From Colletotrichum lupini (lineage: Eukaryota; Ascomycota; Sordariomycetes; Glomerellales; Glomerellaceae): a stretch of 64,000 bases of DNA. The notes below the pieces were generated by a model. It searched no databases and was not told the origin of the DNA. It was given only the letters and a program-made list of their open reading frames with translations. This document shows, piece after piece, positions 58,831 to 64,000 of the stretch. Numbering within the stretch: the stretch's first letter is position 1; each line of letters begins with the position of its first letter. The DNA is taken from positions 2,914,001 through 2,978,000 of the forward strand of contig NC_064680.1 in the NCBI RefSeq assembly GCF_023278565.1, read 5' to 3'. The translations under genes were made by a program, and so were the position numbers.

Positions 58831-61066
58831 GACGAGCTTCCCGACGAGGCTGTCTACGGCGGAGGCTATGAAGCTCTCCGAGACAGCGTGAACAGCATCA
58901 TCCATCCTTACATCAAACGTGGAGCGCAGGCCTGTCTGTTACACTCGTACCACCCGGACGCTTTCAAACCCTCGATTACGGTCATCTTGCCCAAACTCAA
59001 CAAAGACGACTATACAAGCCCGAAAGCCTACCGCCCAGTGGCTCTGCTGTCCGTCGTCGGCAAGCTGATTGAGAGGATTGTTGCAAACCGTCTCAAGAAA
59101 CTGGCCTTAGAGCACAGCGACTTGATACCCTCGACGCAGTTCGGTCTACCCGGCAAGTCCACGACCAAGGCACTGGAGCACCTCGTCAATTTGGTGCAGC
59201 AGTGTTGGTCCCCTATCGGCCGTGCCAAGTTGAAGGCCACGTTGATGACGATCGACATTACGGGCGCGTACGATCACGTCAGACGATTCGAACTGCTAAA
59301 GATCCTTCGCCAGAAGGGCGTTCCCGATTGGATTGTGCGGTTTGTCTGGTCGTTCCTCAGTGACCGCAAGACCGTCCTCAAACTCCCCGGACACACCTCT
59401 GAAGAGTTTTGGGTCGATATTGGCATTCCCCAGGGTAGCCCTCTGTCCCCCATCCTCTTTCTCTTCTTTTCCAGCCCCATTCTAGAGGCTCTTCAGGTCT
59501 CTTGTCCGTTCGCAAGTTTTGCGCTGGCCATGTCTTACGTTGACGACACCAACATTCTCGTCACGTCTCCTTCGGAAGCTCGAAACTGTGAAGCATTGAA
59601 GTTCCTCTACGACAACTTGGTGCGCTGGGCGTCGCCCAACGACATCTTCTTCGGGCCTCACAAGACATTCGTCATGCATTTCAGGAAATCCGGTAGTCAT
59701 GGGCCGCCAAGCACCGAGCTTCCCGATATTCCCGGCCTCTCCAAGAACTGTCTGCAGACAGAGCTTCTTTTGCTCGGGGTTGTTGTGGATTCGAAACTCA
59801 CATGGGCAGCACACATTGAACAAGTAAGTCACGCCTTTCAATTTTCATTTGCCTTCGTTTTCTTTTTTTGCTCCCTCGTGGCTGACCGTTTTGTCGACAG
59901 GTCATTACCAAAGTCAGGAGGAGGATGATCCATCTTCGCAGAATATCTGGATCGACTTGGGGGCCATCATTGCACGAGATGAAGAAGCTTTACGTCAGCT
60001 CGGTTCTTCCCATCTTCTCATACGCTTGCCCCGTTTGGTTCGTCGACGGTCGAGGCCAGAAGATCCGAGGCCAGTTGACAAAGACGTTGGTCCAATCTCT
60101 CGACGCGGAACAGGCGCGGTTTCTGCGATTCATTGCAGGTGGATTCGAGGCCTCTGCCTCGGAAGTTGTCCACAAGGAGCTGCACATGATTCAGCTTTCG
60201 GTCTATCTTGAACAACTTGCTCTCAGGCACCGGATCAACAACCTCTATTCACCAGAGTATCGGGACCTCGAGGCAATGTGGGACAATGTCTTTACAGACA
60301 TTGCAACGGTGCAGGAGTTGGGCGCTCATCCCTACAAAGCCCTCTACGGCCAGGCGGAATCCTTGTGGCTCGAGATGCGCGAGAGGGTTCTGGATAAGCA
60401 GCTTTGCCGAGCGACTGGAACCCCGAGCAAGCCGTGCAGTCAGAAGCCGAGGGCTGGGCCGATCCCAAGCGCCGCAAGGCCATCATCAAGGCCTACCTGA
60501 AGGACATCTCTATGGAGAGGAGCAGTCTAGCGTGGGATCGATACAGAAACGACCGAAGCGGCAAGGTCCGCAACATTAACCGCAACACTCCGGCTCTCAA
60601 GGAAAACTGGGGCCCAGAGAGTCTCAAGTACTATCAAGGGCTCACGCGTGCTCAGAGTAGCATGTTGTTCCAATGCCGCAGTGGGGTGATAGGGTTGAAC
60701 GGCTATCTCTTTTCGCTTAAGGCGAACGTGAGTCATTTTTTTCTTCTTCCTCTTCCTCTGCATCTTTCTCTGCCTCTTCACCGGGCCCATCTTCTTTTAC
60801 GCTATGAGTCTAACTTCTCGTCTTTACTGCAGTTGGTTGAGACACACCGATGTCGCTGTGGTCATCCGATGCAGACGGCCGAACATCTCTTTGCCCATTG
60901 CAAACAGCTCACCTTCGAACGCAGTCGCTTGCGTAAGCATGTCGGCGTAATCAACTTCGATTTGCTGGTCACAACCGAGGCCAACGTAGCCACGGCGTGG
61001 GCGATTCGCCATTTCGACATCGCTCAGTTCAGGTGGACGGGCAAACACATGCCGCTTCCCTGCTGA
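58831..61066 (+). pseudogene. LINE-type polyprotein, 3' half: reverse transcriptase and C-terminal zinc knuckle, with two apparent introns and one frameshift
   Basis: The frame resumes at GAC-GAG directly after the Copia element. Reverse transcriptase motifs follow in order: ITVILPKLNKDDYTSPKAYR, the MTIDITGAYDHV motif, IGIPQGSPLSPILF and the catalytic SYVDDTNILV. A 77-nt GT-AG intron (59824-59900, branch GCTGAC) is needed to keep frame between HIEQ and VITKV. A second intron (60728-60832, branch CTAAC, 105 nt) lies before LVETHRC. It leads into a CRCGHPMQTAEHLFAHC zinc-knuckle-like end. A one-base shift near 60402-60406, at a T run, separates the frames ending RVLDKQL and starting PSDWNPEQ. 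The stop is at 61064-61066. No RNase H is evident. Introns are unexpected in an element copied through RNA. Confidence 0.82.
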
Positions 61067-61866
61067 TTACGGCCCGCAGCTTCCCACCAACCGCACCCAC
61101 CATTTTTCGGAGGCCACTTTCCTTTTTGTCTTCCCTTCTCTCGTCTTGTTGTGCCCTCCATTCTTTCCAGACGTCGACCACACGTCTATGCATCTCATTG
61201 CGCCGTACCTTCTTTGGTCTCGGATCTAGTGTACCCGAGACTGCTACTAATGCCTCGTCGCATCATTGTTTCCCCCGTCCTCGCCCTGGACTCTTCGCCC
61301 TGGTTTTCCCCTTTGTCTTCTGTTCCGGGTCGGTGCCACGGCATTCCTGTCCGACCTGCCAGCCTACCTCGCCTTTGTACAGTAGCACACCTTAGCCCAG
61401 ACTTTCAATTCAACCCCCTTTTGCCCTTACCCCCCGACGGAGCAATCCGCCGGGGCCGTACCGTGTATTACGTATTGGGGTGAGATCTTCGGTGACCTTG
61501 CAGTCCTTGCATTCCATGATCGCCTCACTGACCTGTTATGAATCTAGGAAAACTGGGTATATTGCGCTCCATACCTAACTACTAATCAAAAGTAAGTGGA
61601 CCTCCCCAGCGTTGCTTTGTGCTTTCATGACGCGAGCCGTTTGACTGACTGGCGGACCGAGCCGCAGCAGCAGTCAACCGACTCGACCGTTGTCTTCCTT
61701 TCATCAAGTACGCGGCCTGCTCGTTCCTTGCGTTGCTCTACTATGCTAACAGTCGTATTGAAGCAGCTCCCAACCTTCCGCCGCGTGAGTATGCCCGCCC
61801 TGTCCTTTCTCTTCCATACGAGGCATCAGTAACAGGTCTGACAGAGTCCTCCCAAGTTCCAGCCGC
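61067..61866. other. 3' flank of the LINE-type gene, no supported gene
   Basis: GC-balanced, pyrimidine-rich sequence. Overlapping open frames at 60997-61395 and 61151-61483 have low-complexity Pro/Ser/Leu composition and no family features. No poly(A) tail or target duplication marking the end of a LINE was found. Confidence 0.45.
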
Positions 61867-62330
61867 CTACAGGGCGAGCTTCACCCACTCTAACGCGCAC
61901 AGGACCTCCTGGTGCCAGCCCGCGTGGGCAGCTAGGTCCAGCATAATCTGTTCTTTTATATGGGTATTATCGTTACCCGGGGGGTCCCGTAGGAGCCGTC
62001 TGAGGCGCCGGCTTATCGCCCTGACCCTGTACACCTCCGGCCCGTCCATCGTGGCCATTATGGCCAGGCCGGCGTCGATGTGCCGTAAGTTGCTCGATAC
62101 TCGACTAAACTACAGAAACTAATAGTAGTCCCCAGGGATCCTGGCATCCGTACCGGCCCGGCTGTCCACGGCGCCTGTGATGTCGCCCAGCCGAATTCCG
62201 CACCGCCGGAAGGTACTTCGCCACTTCTTGGGCGTGCCCACGTTGGCCACGATGGCCACAGCGTCGAGCTGGCCGGTAAGTTCTTTCTGAAGACTTTTTG
62301 TTCCTTGGTCGGGAAGAACCCCTCTGCAAA
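61867..62330 (-). pseudogene. Possible ankyrin-like gene remnant, doubtful
   Basis: Two minus-strand stretches look protein-like: 62290-62125 (reading GQLDAVAIVANVGTPKKW) and 62090-61867 (reading MLDLAAHAGWHQEVLCALEW). The AAHAG...VLCALEW pattern recalls an ankyrin helix pair. They lie in different frames with a stop between, and no complete repeat is present. The plus strand carries GTAAGT and CTGAC splice-like words here, which weakens the minus-strand reading. It could be a decayed ankyrin gene or coincidence. Confidence 0.25.
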
Positions 62331-62652
62331 TGAACCCTGCTGACCAGACTGTGTTAGAAGAGGGCGCCCAGCCCGAGAGGGGCAGACTTGTCGACGGGCA
62401 TCTTTGGGTGAGGCATGCCGCTTTCTTGTCCCCCGTACTCATAAATGCCACTGACACTCTTCCGAGAGAGTTCTAGCCCACTGATTGCTGACTGTATGCT
62501 GGGAGGTATTGCTCTCTTTCATTCTATTTTTGGATGAGCAAAGCTAACCATGATTTAGTAGAGTAGGTTCTCGTCGAGGTGGTATTTTGACTGGCCAACC
62601 TCTTGACTGGTTGTCTGACTAGCTGTCCAGGTGGTGGTTTGTGTATTGATGG

Positions 62653-62702
62653 GTTTGTTTGGTGGATTTGTTTGGTGGATTTGTTTGGTGGATTTGTTTG
62701 GT
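62653..62702. repeat. 13-bp minisatellite (GGTGGATTTGTTT), about four units
   Basis: The unit is repeated almost perfectly and produces a spurious Asn/Pro/Thr-rich frame on the minus strand. Confidence 0.9.
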
Positions 62703-63051
62703 TTGAATGGAGGTTGGTTATAAGTGCTTCTACTCTATCCCTGTGGTAGACGCTAACTACCCTTAGAGCAGCTTTGGGCGATGTTGGAAGCGATGAGGAT
62801 GGAAAGAATCTTTGCGAGCTCTGGTACGGCAAGTACGATGTAAGTTTCGTGATGCACTAAACAACGACTGACATGAGAGGAAGAAGAGCAGTAGATATTG
62901 GCCCATTTGGCCCTTTCTCCGGAAACCTCTACGTCGCCATTAAAGTTTAGAACCTCTGCGGTTGAGGGTGAGTAAATTCCCTACTACGGATGTATTACAC
63001 AATGATAGCTATTTTTGAGATGAACTTTTGCTAATACCCATCGTGCTAGAA
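62703..63051. other. Noncoding, nothing recognised
   Basis: No gene or structure could be supported in this stretch. Confidence 0.5.
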
Positions 63052-63150
63052 GGCCGCCTCTGACCATTGCGGCCGACCATGGCGGCCGACCATTGCGGCT
63101 AACCATTACGGCCGACCTCTGCCGTCGACCTTTCCGGCCGGCGCCGCCGC
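63052..63150. repeat. GC-rich 14-15 bp minisatellite (GCGGCCGACCATT-type)
   Basis: About six diverged units of GCGGCCGACCATT follow each other, ending in CCGGCGCCGCCGC. The units contain CGGCCG palindromes. Confidence 0.75.
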
Positions 63151-63590
63151 GTGAGTATGTCGCTCAGCCTGTCGTTAGCAAGCAGCGTACCCCTCCCTCA
63201 TTTTCTAGAGAATAGAGACATGGAGCTAACACGAGATTGAGCGAAGAGGGCAGCTTGCCCATCCCGAATTGAATGGCGGTTTTCGTATCGAAATCACTAT
63301 ATTGCGTTGAGCGCGTGCTTGGGATACATTGCGCGTATTGTATAGTTAAAAAGTGTACTGTATCGTGTGATTTCCCTTGAAAGCGTGATCCCGTTAAGGT
63401 CGATCTTTTGTGCCTGTAAAGCCGGAAAAAAAACCACCACATAAAATACAATTGTCCCTTAATTTTGGTTCCCCTTGTTGCCGTGATCTATTGTTCGCCA
63501 TCTCAATTGCTATGCTGGGTGTCTTTCAAGCTGTGGGCTGCTCAGCGTTAGGCGCCCGAGCGTGTGGGAAGATTTCTCGGCTGCGTTTAC
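63151..63590. other. Noncoding, nothing recognised
   Basis: Open frames at 63164-63451 (minus) and 63410-63595 (plus) overlap and lack support. No other structure is seen. Confidence 0.45.
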
Positions 63591-63830
63591 CTTAGGTACT
63601 TTAATGAGGATCCTTCCAGGTAGCGTGGTTGCCTAAAGTACCTTAAGGTACCTAAAGTGAGTTGGAAAAAGTACCGTGGTACTTCAGCCTCACTGTGGCT
63701 CCTCTAAATCCTAGGGCCACACCCGGCGAACCTTCCATCTTTCCAATGGAAGCCACATACCTACCTTAGGTACCTTGGCGGATGCACGTGAGGTAAGGAA
63801 CCTCAAGGTACCACCTACCTTAGTTACCAG
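63591..63830. repeat. Cluster of AGGTACCT palindromic words
   Basis: Variants of CCTTAGGTACCTT recur at least six times in 240 bp (for example 63589-63598, 63637-63651, 63764-63776, 63804-63824), in both orientations because the core GGTACC is self-complementary. They might mark promoter-proximal DNA of a gene beyond the right edge or a short dispersed repeat. Confidence 0.65.
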
Positions 63831-64000
63831 CCTTTCTCCGTTGTGTTAGACACCTGAGAACCTTAATCACCTCACCCCAAGGCTAGCACGCTTAAATACC
63901 TCCCACGTCTCTCCATTGTGCCTGTGGTTGTCCAACACCACATTCAATAACCGCTGCATCTCATCATCACCCAAACCCCACGACTCAAAATCATTCGCCC

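Noticed and set aside
60404..60500. A third intron in the LINE-type gene to explain the frame change near 60.40 kb
   Set aside because: No GT-AG pair of plausible length joins the frames; a one-base loss in a T run explains it more simply.
61700..62360. Plus-strand multi-exon gene suggested by GTGAGT, GTAAGT and CTGAC words
   Set aside because: One putative intron would be only about 31 nt, exons give no recognisable protein, and the minus strand is at least as protein-like; left as doubtful.
62524..62832. Minus-strand Asn/Pro/Thr-rich 102-codon frame
   Set aside because: Created by the 13-bp minisatellite; no flanking coding features.

Overview
The window looks like a chromosome segment from a filamentous ascomycete, probably a Sordariomycete. 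Colletotrichum-like fungi fit best, but the genus is inference. The evidence is short GT-AG introns with CTRAC-type branch sites, a Zn2Cys6 regulator with a fungal middle homology region, a PL9 pectate lyase, GPI/adhesin-type wall proteins, and long AT-rich blocks in which CpA and TpG are nearly gone while TpA is abundant and CpG survives. That last pattern is the signature of repeat-induced point mutation (RIP). Genes sit in a GC-balanced island between blocks of ruined retrotransposons. I saw no rRNA, tRNA or CRISPR array.

Layout. 1-9235 is a RIP block containing a Ty1/Copia element (562-8963, CTTAG target duplication) with three LTRs instead of two and a younger 514-bp solo-LTR-like insertion. 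9281-28892 is the gene island. It holds a PL9 pectate lyase cut off at the block edge, a Zn2Cys6 regulator, a 2114-residue secreted repeat protein with a DUF6923-like domain and an ALK-type glycine-rich C-terminus, a 381-bp foldback element, a small GPI-anchored repeat protein, a PRISE-type reductase, and a zinc-knuckle LINE ORF1-like gene with an intron and one nonsense codon. 29018-32300 holds a 1-kb dispersed repeat and a second, RIP-damaged ORF1-like relic.

32471-48473 is a nested retroelement complex. It is bounded by copies of a 200-bp LTR-like repeat and holds a second complete Copia copy (33360-40783, ATTAA target duplication), a degenerate Ty3/Gypsy on the minus strand, and an inverted copy of the 1-kb repeat. 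48474-50768 is non-RIPed sequence without a credible gene. 50769-61066 is a GC-rich LINE-type endonuclease/reverse transcriptase gene split by a third Copia copy (52394-58830, minus strand, GACGA target duplication). Removing that insertion restores the LINE reading frame exactly, and the 3' half carries two spliceosomal-looking introns. 61067-64000 is mostly noncoding, with short tandem repeats, a cluster of AGGTACCT palindromes and a doubtful ankyrin-like remnant.

How the genes relate. The island reads as accessory, surface- and wall-oriented content: a pectin-degrading enzyme, two cell-surface repeat proteins, a regulator and an oxidoreductase, inside a repeat-rich compartment. No shared pathway is shown by the sequence; any regulation of the lyase by the neighbouring zinc-cluster protein is speculation from adjacency.
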